From Cladosporium sp. IMV 00045 (lineage: Eukaryota; Ascomycota; Dothideomycetes; Cladosporiales; Cladosporiaceae), in NCBI GenBank assembly GCA_001931905.2, contig MSJI02000276.1:1-20724 (forward strand): a stretch of DNA of 20,724 bases, written 5' to 3'. This document shows positions 1 to 8,560 of the stretch, piece by piece. A program made the translations under genes and the position numbers. Position 1 is the stretch's first letter, and the number at the start of each line of letters is the position of its first letter. A model generated the notes under the pieces. The model saw only the letters and a program-made list of their open reading frames with translations. It had not been told where the DNA came from and did no database searches.

Positions 1-168
1 GGGGGGCAAGTCATTGGCGACAATATCGGTTATGTCGAGAGCAATGAACAAGAGTCTCTTTCCCACCTCGGAAATGGCTCTTATGCACTACTATCATACT
101 GCCCCCGAGCAGTTTCTGAAATCGCTATGAAGTACATGATGGAAGTCTTTCATTTCAATTTGTTGTAG
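1..168 (+). CDS. Possible 3' end of a gene entering from the left edge
   Basis: Frame 1 is open from the first base to a TAG at 166-168, giving 55 residues with no stop. The end of the peptide reads AMKYMMEVFHFNLL, an amphipathic-looking tail, and codon choice is plausible for this genome. I do not recognise a family. It could be the last exon of a gene that lies outside the window, or chance: 55 open codons is not strong evidence, and the run of six G at the very start may be low-quality sequence. Confidence 0.25.
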   Translation, partial: GGQVIGDNIGYVESNEQESLSHLGNGSYALLSYCPRAVSEIAMKYMMEVFHFNLL

Positions 169-819
169 CACAATTAACAGTCCACTCATCTTTTGCTAGG
201 TGCTGGAAGAGGTTCGGCTTTCTGGCTCTCACGATAGCCGTTTTTGCATGAGACGTAAGGCGTAGTCTTTATCCTTATTCCATTCTAAGCGTCGAGGACT
301 CGCCTCACGGCCATCAAGCGTTCCTAGGCGAACTAGAGTCATTCCGGCAAAGAAACAGCCTTTCGAAAGAAGATTGCAAGGAAGAAGCGTCACAAGCGCT
401 TACCTGTGGATCGAGGTTAGAATTTCCACTCACCTCATTATGAAGAGATATCGCTTCTCCGATCTACTCAACTAAGTAATTAAAGCAGATCGGGCATGAA
501 GAATTCAGTTATCCCAGAGGAATGTGCTCTTCGTCGGTACGCGTCATGTTCTTGATCTAGGCCAGTGAACAATTGCGCACCTTAGAAAGGCGTTTCAAAC
601 CTGTGTAAGCATATAAGCCAGCACAGCTTCGTGATTACTATAAACAACCACCGTATAACCTTCGTGCGCCATCGTCTAGTTGCGCAGCCGAGCCGAAGTC
701 ATAATCGGGTAGTAAGATGTTCAGACGAAGAAAAGTGGAGTGGGCTTTCTTTGTGTTTCGTTACAGTATGATCTGGAGTAATTGCAGATGATTGCGATCT
801 TGTTTGACCTTGTCCAAAG
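169..819. other. Gene-free stretch, nothing recognised
   Basis: About 650 bases with frequent stops in all frames. I see no conserved protein fragment, tRNA shape or long repeat. It lies downstream of the minus-strand zinc-finger gene and probably holds that gene's 3' UTR plus intergenic sequence. Confidence 0.5.
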
Positions 820-1305
820 CTATTTAATCATCTCGATCATTCGTTCTTGCTCCGTTCCCGTTAACCGCGAGTGCGCAGCAATCACATGCTGGATGATATT
901 CAAGTTGCTCCATCCACTAGCGACCCTGTAACGAGACTCGCAGCCCGAGACGAAACAGCAGGTGTGTTCGTAGGTAGGATCAGTTGCGTGGTCGAGCGTC
1001 ACTCGTGCGATGTCCCTTGACCTGGCATCGGGAAAGGCAGATGGAGTCTTGGGAGTATCAAAAATCTTGTGCACTCTGCAAGTGCTATAACAAAGACTTT
1101 GGTGTAAGTCGAGCGACTTCGCGTCGGCGCAAAAGGCCTTGCACACATCGCACTGTTGGCGTTGCGGGTTGAGTTGTATGAGAGTTCCATCAGCCAGTTT
1201 GACCGAGGAGATCGCATTTTGAGTCCTCGGATCGGAAATTAGCTTGCTGAGCTCATCTGCCAGACTCATCTGCGGCGGGAAACCCTGGTATTGAGGATAA
1301 GCCAT
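820..1305 (-). CDS. Small C2H2-like zinc-finger protein, uncharacterised
   Basis: The minus-strand frame is open from 1374, but its first codon there is GTG. The first in-frame ATG is at 1305, giving 161 residues that start MAYPQYQGF. Two metal-binding arrangements are visible: an N-terminal CxxC-x12-H-x3-C (CDVCKAFC...HQSLC), and a C-terminal C-x4-C-x17-H-x4-H (CFVSGC...HVIAAH). This suggests two zinc-binding modules, C2HC and C2H2-like. Nucleic-acid or protein binding is possible, but the target is unknown. The frame continues upstream of the ATG, and a CTGAC branch-like site lies near 1435, so an additional 5' exon is possible and the start is uncertain. The stop is TAG at 820-822. I do not recognise a named orthologue. 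Confidence 0.55.
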   Translation of the reverse strand: MAYPQYQGFPPQMSLADELSKLISDPRTQNAISSVKLADGTLIQLNPQRQQCDVCKAFCADAKSLDLHQSLCYSTCRVHKIFDTPKTPSAFPDARSRDIARVTLDHATDPTYEHTCCFVSGCESRYRVASGWSNLNIIQHVIAAHSRLTGTEQERMIEMIK

Positions 1306-1374
1306 CAAGGGTAGCGAGACTTCTGTGGGCCGCTCAGTAGGATTGATTTGGATCAGGCTTGAGTGTGATGGCAC

Positions 1375-1715
1375 AATGAAGATCGAGCGACGACTTTGGC
1401 GGAGGAGTCGGCAAGAGGGAAAGAGTGTCAGTAATGGTTGGGGTTATCAGCCGTGAAGGAAACCTGTTTTGTTGAGCCGAACGTATCACGCGTCGCCACG
1501 TCAGACTGTACTACCACAACAGTGCCCCATATCATCCGTTGCCGTTCTCGTGTTAAGAGCCAAGACTGTCTAAGAGCCAAGACTGTCTAAGAGCCAAGCT
1601 GTCATCACGCATTCTACGCCATATTTGAGTGATTTTACAAGAGACGAACTGGCGCGGACCGTTGAATGGCTTTGAAAGCTTGACTGGTCTGTCTTGTTAT
1701 GGGTAACAGGCTTTA
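1375..1715. other. Intergenic / promoter of the zinc-finger gene
   Basis: About 340 bases between two minus-strand genes. It holds the short direct repeat at 1554-1603 and a possible upstream exon of the zinc-finger gene. No clear TATA box was seen. Confidence 0.4.
1554..1603. repeat. Three tandem copies of a 17-bp unit
   Basis: The unit TAAGAGCCAAGACTGTC occurs at 1554-1570 and again, identical, at 1571-1587. A third copy lacking one A follows at 1588-1603. It lies in the upstream region of the zinc-finger gene. It is probably replication slippage and shows no sign of being part of a larger element. Confidence 0.9.
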
Positions 1716-3086
1716 TCATGCCATACGCCCTTCAAATGCATGAGTTCCGTTAAGCGCTTCCTTGTCTGGCTGCACACCTTCGATCCTTTTGATCTTTTTG
1801 CCCTCCAGAAAGCTCATGATTCCAGCAACACCGGAGACGACGCAAGCGAGTGCAATGAATAATCCTGTAGACCATGACGGTCTGTCAAACCGGCTCATGC
1901 CCCACATGAAGCCGCAAAGGCATGCTTGGAAGAAGGTGTTCCACACGTTGCACCAGACGAAGAAGTCGATCTTCCACAGAGCAGTGGGTGGAGCACGTAC
2001 ACCCGTCACGGGTGGGTAAGGCGTCTTGTAAAGCTTCCATGGAAAGCGTGGATCCAGTGCGTCAGCCTTTACGCAGGGAAGGTTTGCTTCGTGTTTGGAA
2101 GGCTCTGGGCTTTCATGGGGATATACCATGGCATAATATTGCTCGAGGCTGAGGTTATCCAGAGTGTCAGACCCTGGGAGGCGTACCCAATTCCGGTAGA
2201 GGCCACCCAATGTCCTCAAGCCGTATGACTTCTGATGGCGTCCGTATTTGTTAGCAGGCAAGAGGCGCCATCTGAGGAGGTAGTACAGATCGCGGAAGCG
2301 CCACGGTATTAGACCGAAGCCAGTGACGCAGAATAGAGCATTCAGGATCTGGCTATCAATCTCGAGCCAGATGCGTCTTGAGCTATAGAGATGATCGCAG
2401 TCGCGGATCCAGCCCTCCTGGTCGTCAAGAGCCCAACACATCTCGGGCGCTGCTTTGCAAAGCAGCAAGAACAGCATGCCTCCCCATGCCACAACATTGA
2501 GTGCGTAAATCGTAACCAGGAATCCGAAGGGCGTAAGAAACCACCGCCAAAAGGCTTTCAGACCAATGGCTGCCGACTTTATCCACGTTACTTTTGGTTG
2601 CGACGCATCGGCGGTGGTGCTACGTCCACTCGCTCTGGACGCAGGCAACATATTCTCCTGTTCCTCATGAAGGGTTAAACTTGTGGATGCGACGCTCGAG
2701 TGTCCTGCTTCGAGTTTCCCGGCATCCCATGCAGCGTAAGCATCCTTGCTGTCGCGGTCGTCGGTGTCTCTGATGGCTGAAAGTTCGTGGCCGCTTGGCC
2801 TCCTGGCTAGGGTATCGGTGTTATGTCGCCATCCAGATTCGGCAAAAGAGCCTTTCCGGATCTCGCCCAAGGTGGGCGCCTTGCTCGATGCTCCGGCAGC
2901 GGCAGCCCAAGCACCAAGAGGCATCTCGGCGTTGATGGCGTCTCTGGCTGCCTGTGAAACAGTCCTGGCCATTCTGAAAGACGTGTCGGTGACATTGCCG
3001 GTAAGATCTCGGAAAGTGTTCGAGCGCTGCATCGGTCTTTGTCCAGGCAGAGGAGTCGGGTCCTCGCCATCAGTGGGCATTGCCAT
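1716..3086 (-). CDS. DUF2985-family membrane protein
   Basis: A single-exon gene of 456 residues starting ATG-GCA-ATG (MAMPTDGEDP) and ending in TGA at 1716. The first ~165 residues are polar and Ser/Ala-rich, likely a disordered cytosolic tail. Then come hydrophobic segments: about 175-210 (FGFLVTIYALNVVAWGGMLF), a block with IDSQILNALFCVTGFGLIPW followed by RFRDLYYLLRWR, which I recognise as the hallmark of the fungal DUF2985 family, and two closely spaced helices near the C-terminus (about 375-435). The family has no established biochemical function; some databases label members 'alpha-L-rhamnosidase C' without support in the sequence. Membrane location is an inference from the helices. 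It is divergent from the hydrolase gene that starts at 3915. Confidence 0.85.
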   Translation of the reverse strand: MAMPTDGEDPTPLPGQRPMQRSNTFRDLTGNVTDTSFRMARTVSQAARDAINAEMPLGAWAAAAGASSKAPTLGEIRKGSFAESGWRHNTDTLARRPSGHELSAIRDTDDRDSKDAYAAWDAGKLEAGHSSVASTSLTLHEEQENMLPASRASGRSTTADASQPKVTWIKSAAIGLKAFWRWFLTPFGFLVTIYALNVVAWGGMLFLLLCKAAPEMCWALDDQEGWIRDCDHLYSSRRIWLEIDSQILNALFCVTGFGLIPWRFRDLYYLLRWRLLPANKYGRHQKSYGLRTLGGLYRNWVRLPGSDTLDNLSLEQYYAMVYPHESPEPSKHEANLPCVKADALDPRFPWKLYKTPYPPVTGVRAPPTALWKIDFFVWCNVWNTFFQACLCGFMWGMSRFDRPSWSTGLFIALACVVSGVAGIMSFLEGKKIKRIEGVQPDKEALNGTHAFEGRMA

Positions 3087-3914
3087 GCCTCTCAGAAGAC
3101 CTGCTGTTCTCGGGGCTGGCGGGTAATGTGTTTATGCGTGGGAGGTAAGTGACGAGCAAGGAGAGAAAATGCATGGCTGCGCTCGCAGCTTATGCATTTT
3201 CGCGAGCTTCGCCAACGGGTTGATCATCCGAATGCGAACCAAAGAGCTAAAAGTATATCGACCTTCTGGGCTGAAACCATCGAGCTCGGTCCGAGCTTGC
3301 TTGCCTCGAGAAGATGCTGAAGTGCTCGGGCGGGTCTCGGAGGCGGTGGCATCAGGCGGCCGTATTCTATACCACTGCAGATCTCCCACTCGACGCCTCA
3401 CAATCTAAACCAGACACGTCCTAAGGCTTAGGGTTGTAGGGGAAGAAATGGGACGTGCGGGAGAAAGCTCAGCCCTGTTGCTGCCTTTGATCTGGCTGCC
3501 TGGCCCAGCCTTGTGGCGAATGCGGAGTCGGCTTCGGACCGCTTCGCGAGTCTGTCCTCGCAAACTCGGACTCGGATGCACAGGCTCCAATTCTATTTCG
3601 AAATGAGCTTTGGTCCAATCGCCGGCTTGAACCTGGAACTTTTTGCGCAAAATGAGGCATTGCTAAAGATACGCTACTATGGCACTGACATCCTCCTGAT
3701 GCTTCCGCAACTCTACCTAAGTCACAGCATCCGCAGCCCTGGTGTGCGACTTTCGTAATAGACGTCACACCATGAGAAATGTGCCATGAAACCCATTTTT
3801 GCCAACATTCACTTTCATCCGCTCGCGTCTTCTCATGTTCTGTCGAACAATTACCTCTTCCCGACCAAAGCTTGATCCTCCCTGACTGAAGGCACGCCGG
3901 CGAGGACTCCGGAC
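3087..3914. other. Divergent promoter region
   Basis: About 830 bases between the minus-strand DUF2985 gene and the plus-strand hydrolase gene, so it should hold both promoters. It contains the hairpin at 3165-3201. Open frames here are short or overlap the hydrolase exon antisense, and none resembles a known protein. Confidence 0.5.
3165..3201. repeat. Near-perfect inverted repeat (hairpin) with ATGCAT arms
   Basis: GAAAATGCAT at 3165-3174 is the exact reverse complement of ATGCATTTTC at 3192-3201. The stem continues inward as GGCTGC against GCAGC with one G-T wobble and one bulged T, leaving a loop of about four bases. It lies about 80-115 bases upstream of the DUF2985 ATG. Confidence 0.8.
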
Positions 3915-5310
3915 ATGTCGAATTACGCCACACGTCTATTATCACCGCAGCTTGATCCAAGGACGGCCTCTTCTCAATCACTGGCTCCATCTCACGTCGA
4001 TGATGACTGCGAGACAAGGCGACGGCTTCTGGTAATCTACATCCACGGGTTCATCGGAAGTGAGGATTCTTTCCACTCCTTTCCTTTTTACGTTCATGTC
4101 AGTCTCAAGGAGAAAGTGGCCGCTACTCACGTCGTCCACTCAAAGATCTATCCACGCTATAAAACCTACAAGGCATTTCACTTGGCCAGGGATAATTTGA
4201 GTCGATGGCTATCTGCACACGAGGATTCGAATACCGATACTATTCTGGTAGGACACTCGATGGGAGGCCTCCTGGCCGAAGAACTCGTACTCATGGTAGG
4301 AAATACAAAGGTAGAGACGTTTTTGTCAAGCCACTGACTCTCATCTCCGAGGTAGAAAATGCCCGAAAACGGTTCTCTTCGAAAGCACAGGATACTGGGT
4401 ACGGTGCACATTGATGCGCCACTGCTTGGTGCGCAGAATCGTGTAATCTTGGCTGGGTTACTGAGTCCCTTCCGCTCCAAGACTGACGTTCTTGCTATGC
4501 CGCAAGAACATGAATCTAAGAAGAGTTTGGACCGACCGTTGAGCGTAGAAACCTCGTCCACGAAGGTAAAGACGTAGCACACATGCTTCCTGTGTAACGT
4601 TTACGATTAGGCGACTGACAGAATCATTTCAGAGTAACGATTGTCCGGATCCGTACTTCAACCCCCCCTACGCGAACGATGTCTATATCCAGAATCGCGG
4701 TTGGTGGGAAAATGTTCTTCACTTCGCAAGGAAGCATCAAGACGAGGGCTTTGTCCAAGCAACTTTCAGTCACTGGAAAGCGCATTTCGAGTTTGGAAGT
4801 TGTCTGCTGAACTCGAAGCGACTCAAAGAGCGATATAGCGCATTGAGAGAGCTCGATGATGGGCGGTCGTCCATCGGCGGTGCAATACCGCAACCACCCT
4901 GCGAGCGAGTCCGATTCGTCCAATTCTACACGGCAAGTCTCAAGGGACGAGTTGGCAAACGATCTCTTCAGAGGCAATTTCAGAAAGAGCAGCAAAGCCC
5001 GGAAAAAGTGTCTGAAGAGCACCTAGCAACTCTGCAAGAAGAGGAGGCTGGGCGAGATGAAGCTGCAATGTCGGTAAACGACAGCTCCATTGATCGTAGC
5101 ACTGATGTGGAAGAGCTCTACTTCTGCAAGCTTGCACGTCGTCCAAACAGGGATGTTGACCCTTTGTGGAAGAAGGTGATGATGGCAACCAATGATGAGA
5201 TTAACGCTCACACGATCTTGTTCCTGCCGGGACCTCACTACGATGACTTGATCGAGCGGCTAGGCGCAGAGATCGCCAGCTGGGTTACGGAAATGGGGAA
5301 ATCGCGCTGA
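3915..5310 (+). CDS. DUF676-type serine alpha/beta-hydrolase (putative lipase)
   Basis: Three exons, 3915-4295, 4356-4565 and 4633-5310, separated by introns of 60 and 67 nt, encode 422 residues in a continuous frame. Exon 1 carries the oxyanion strand IYIHGF (residues 41-46) and the nucleophile elbow GHSMGG (Ser115), as expected of the DUF676 putative serine esterase family. After splicing, the core continues VLM-KMPENGS...HRILGTVHIDAPLLG, where family members usually have a TPFLG-like loop. The third exon has the familiar DPYFNPP..ND block. A conserved-looking His occurs in NDEINAHTILF near the C-terminus and is a candidate triad member. A charged low-complexity stretch (about 275-335) separates core and tail. 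The splice choice for intron 1 (GTAGGA...GTAG, CTGAC branch site at 4334) is the one that restores the family pattern; a 45-nt alternative using the donor at 4311 is also in frame. Substrate is unknown. Confidence 0.85.
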
Positions 5311-5611
5311 CCAGAAAGGTGTCCAGCTCACGATCTGTTAGCAGCATCTCTTGCAGCGTATTTGTGAGGGTCAGATAGCTTCGTGTGGCCTACTTCGTCC
5401 GAGCGTCGAGTCACCGTTATAGACGTTTAGCGGTCAGGCAGGGAATTCAGGGGTTCAAGCAGCATTACCCTGGAATCAGCCCGAGTGATTTCGCGATGAG
5501 AAACCCCGGTCTTATCTCCTCGCCCAATTTGTCAAACGCCTTCAAGCCGCAGTCTTTCGAGCGAAGATATCCCTCTCTAACTTGACTCTGCCTCCAGCGA
5601 TCACTCTGACA
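5311..5611. other. Short intergenic region
   Basis: About 300 bases between two co-oriented genes. A 66-codon open frame here looks like chance. No TATA or other clear promoter element was seen. Confidence 0.4.
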
Positions 5612-6439
5612 ATGGAGCCTACGACATCCGACCTCGCCATACACATTTTACGACCTCCTCCAGAACGGGAAACCCAAAGCTTGCAGACGTACGCTTCTAT
5701 CCTGCGCGACTTGCATCTCCAAGCGTCGCGCGAAAGCTCGGATTTCGTCCTTACAGACTACACCGACATCTGCGCTCAACCACCGGTCCACTGGCAGGAT
5801 CTCATCAAGAAGCACAACGGACTCATCCAAGTTGCTTTCGGTATTGAGCCCTCATTGTTGCCTGCGATATGGGCCACAGCCCCTGAAGCTTTGCAATATG
5901 ATGTGATCATGGATGTCGGCATTCCAGTCGCCATGGCCACCAACTTCGGCCCGGTTCTACGAATACAAGCACCATCTGTACCTTCCCCAGAATCACATGC
6001 GAACGTGGGAGACGGTCGCGAACTACAATTTCACGCTGGACCGCTTTTTCACATCGCTAAAATGCGTGGAACGAGTCAAGACAGTCTGTTCCACCACCTA
6101 TCTGCAGACCGCGACGAGTGGATATTAGAGCATCTCCGGTCTGCAGTGAGCCAAGTTGGCTTGAAGGCTAGACTTCGCGTCAGCATGAAACGTAATGCTT
6201 ATGAAGCCGGCCTTGGGTCGTTCTATTCGCGTCTTGGGTGGCGTATTGCAAGCAAAACGACGAGGCGGCAGAGCTTGATGGTGGAGCATGGGCCGGCAGC
6301 AGTACAGGCAGCGGAAGGGAGAGGCGAAGACTTGAATGAACAGGTTTTTGTTGTTGAGAAGACTTACAAAATCGTGCAACCTCCGGCACATGTTGCCGAC
6401 CAGGATCTCTCACTGCATAACTTGAAGGCACGTCTTTGA
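5612..6439 (+). CDS. Uncharacterised protein, 275 aa, single exon
   Basis: The open frame extends upstream to a TTG at 5582, but the first ATG is at 5612 (MEPTTSDLAIHILRPPP), which I take as the start; the stop is TGA at 6437-6439. Codon choice is fungal-like over the first ~110 and last ~100 codons. The protein is soluble, without a signal peptide or membrane helix. I do not recognise its family. Features visible: an N-terminal acidic/aliphatic domain, a C-terminal basic region with SMKRNAYEAGLGSFYSRLGW, and a C-terminal KTYKIVQPPAHV tail. Between about 5950 and 6110 another frame looks at least as protein-like (see findings), so a pair of compensating frameshifts or a missed intron is possible. 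It is convergent with the hydrolase ending at 6685. Confidence 0.6.
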   Translation: MEPTTSDLAIHILRPPPERETQSLQTYASILRDLHLQASRESSDFVLTDYTDICAQPPVHWQDLIKKHNGLIQVAFGIEPSLLPAIWATAPEALQYDVIMDVGIPVAMATNFGPVLRIQAPSVPSPESHANVGDGRELQFHAGPLFHIAKMRGTSQDSLFHHLSADRDEWILEHLRSAVSQVGLKARLRVSMKRNAYEAGLGSFYSRLGWRIASKTTRRQSLMVEHGPAAVQAAEGRGEDLNEQVFVVEKTYKIVQPPAHVADQDLSLHNLKARL

Positions 6440-6684
6440 AGGGGCAAATAAGATGGCCATCTGACGAACGGAGACGTTAGCATTGCTCCATGTGATGGGA
6501 TCTTAGTTGTTCGTAACTTGCATTGATCACTGGTCCGGAACGAAACATCTTTCATCCGTCGTTCACGTTTCCTTGAGGCCGTAGTGCCTTCAGCGCAATT
6601 AGGCGGCATACACTGGGTGACCGGCTGGTATCCTCGATCCTATCCCCCGCTTCATCCCGAAGATCGCGGTTTCATTCATCGTCT

Positions 6685-8100
6685 TCACAATCTGGAACTG
6701 GGTGGTGGAGTGAGGGTTCTAAGACCTTTTGAGCTTCCTTTTCGCGGATTCGCAGAGAACCACTCTTTCGCCCACCACTGCGTATCATCCTCGACCATTG
6801 CCTTTTCTCTCACCCCAATGCTCGCCCATGTTTGCGCCTCTTCGCTCTGGTCTTTTTTCCAGGACGCAACCCGAGCGCTGAGCCACTGACAGGTCGCCTC
6901 GGCCACAAGATGAGGATTCTCAAAAGGGGCAAAATGCCCAACTCCCTCCAGTAAAACGTCTTTGACTGCCTCCGCATTGACGCCACCGCTGCCACCTGCT
7001 GCAGTACCCGTAGTTTGCAGCTTATCCTTCCTGCTGGGAGCACTTGCTGAGAAAAAGTGAGAGTTGGCTCCGTAGATGAAAAGGCAAGAAGGCCGTAGAA
7101 AAGGCAAATGCTGAAACACGCTGGTCACCTCCGGCCGGTATAAAGGCGACTTTTGCAGGTCATGCTCTGGTTTCGAGATATCTGGATGACTCAAGCGATG
7201 GGGTATGAAAGAGTCAAGGGGCAACCCCGGCGAGGGGTGAGCTCCCCGGCAAAAAGCGCGCATGGCGTGGTGTTTCGTCGTATACAGTGTGACCGGTCTG
7301 GAGTTTTGCTTCTCTGCCTCTTGTGCAACTTCGACCGGAGCCTGAGGATACAATAGTGTTGGGAGTTCTCGAAAAGCGTGCCGTTCCCAACACGTGATGA
7401 CTCTGCGGTCCCAGCTGCGCTGTAGACCTCCAGTCAAGGTCTGGCGCACTGCGTCTTGCTTAGAAGCCCATACATCGCGACGTTTTACAATGTGGTATGC
7501 TTCGGTAAAATTGAAGCGATTGTGCTCCTTGAACAATGGCGGCTCGACGCACATGACGGTCGTGAACAGACGCGGATGCATCAAGGAGAGTTGGACGATG
7601 TTGACAGCGCCCATACTGTGGCCAAGGCCTACCAGCGGCGCCGGCATCTCTCTCCGAAAGATAGAAATCATGTTGAGAAGATCTCGGGCATGATCATCCC
7701 AGCAATAATCGCTCCCAAGACGACCTTCATTCAACATTCCGCTCTCGCCATGTGATGCGACGTCTGCAATCCAGATCCCTCTTAGCCTGAATCCACTTTC
7801 GTCCTTTTTAGATATTTGGTAGATCTCGTCGAACAAGGGCTCGTACCTGTGGAGATGGTCAGAATCATCGCCTTGTTTCGATCTCTTGCGGCCTCCTTAC
7901 ATCTCTTTGAAGACACCAGCTGCATGGCAGGCAACGATCGTGACGTCGCCGGGTTGCGGGTCCTGATTGTTGAGAGGCGTGTACTGCTTCACTGAGTTTT
8001 GCAACTCTTCCTCTTCTGAGTTTGCAGTAGCCCTGTAGTATCCACGGATGTGCTGCGCTGGGATCGAGTGCTGGCGGCACTGGAAATGCGAGGCCGACAT
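6685..8100 (-). CDS. AKT2/Lpx1-like alpha/beta-hydrolase with peroxisomal PTS1
   Basis: Two exons on the minus strand, 8100-7901 and 7846-6685, with a 54-nt intron (GTAAGG...ACAG, TCTGACC branch site), encode 453 residues. The start MSASHFQC at 8100 fits the family; 54 further in-frame residues upstream look non-conserved. Family landmarks: GDVTIVACHAAG near residue 51, WIADVASHGESG near 92, the nucleophile elbow GHSMG (Ser144), and GVGHFAPFENP with the likely catalytic His371. The last three residues are SRL, a canonical PTS1 tripeptide. The family includes yeast peroxisomal lipase Lpx1 and the Alternaria AKT2 esterase-lipase; fungal members are often auto-labelled 'toxin biosynthesis protein', which I do not infer here. 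Residues ~345-378 are Gly/Ser-rich, an unconserved insertion before the catalytic His. Substrate unknown; peroxisomal matrix location is inferred from the tripeptide. Confidence 0.88.
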
Positions 8101-8560
8101 TTTCTCAAGGAGATGTGATTCGCAGAATGGACAGACGTTCGCTGTTCGAGATGTCAGGATGAAGGTGAAAAGGTTGACAAACTCCTGGATATCTTGTACT
8201 TGTACGATATTGACCCTTGATTTTGAGCGTGCGTGCGGTTTAGTTGCTCGGGCCTTCAACATCAGCTTCGACCCAAACTTATACCATCTTCATTTAATGT
8301 CTCGGGCCCCTGATCCCTGAGTCCGAGCACACGCCAAACTTGGCCATCGCAGAATAATCATCATTACAAAAAATTAGTCCAGTATACGCATGTAGAGAAT
8401 GATGAAAACATCATCAACCCGCGCGAGTCCACACGATGTTCAGGTTGCTATTACTTGGTTGCTTGACCTACAAGCAGAATTTTTGGAAGTTTGTCAAATT
8501 ATTTGAAAGTACATAATACATTGATACACGCAAGTTCCCTAAGTAGCTGTCGTTGTCACC
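8101..8560. other. Intergenic region between two minus-strand genes
   Basis: About 460 bases, AT-rich in the half next to the rhodopsin-like gene (its probable 3' UTR). The rest is upstream of the PTS1 hydrolase, where an in-frame extension to an ATG at 8262 exists but does not look conserved. A TATA-like site lies at 8278-8283. Confidence 0.4.
8278..8283 (-). promoter_or_regulatory. TATA-like box upstream of the PTS1 hydrolase
   Basis: The minus strand reads GGTATAAGTTT here, about 180 bases upstream of the ATG at 8100. A match to a TATA box only; no other core element was identified. Confidence 0.3.

Noticed and set aside
3469..4017. 182-codon minus-strand frame overlapping the hydrolase first exon
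   Set aside because: It is antisense to a well-supported exon, rich in Ser, Arg and Cys without motifs, and reads like a shadow frame.
5440..5470. GGTTCAAGC resembling a tRNA B box
   Set aside because: No matching A box, acceptor stem or cloverleaf could be drawn around it.
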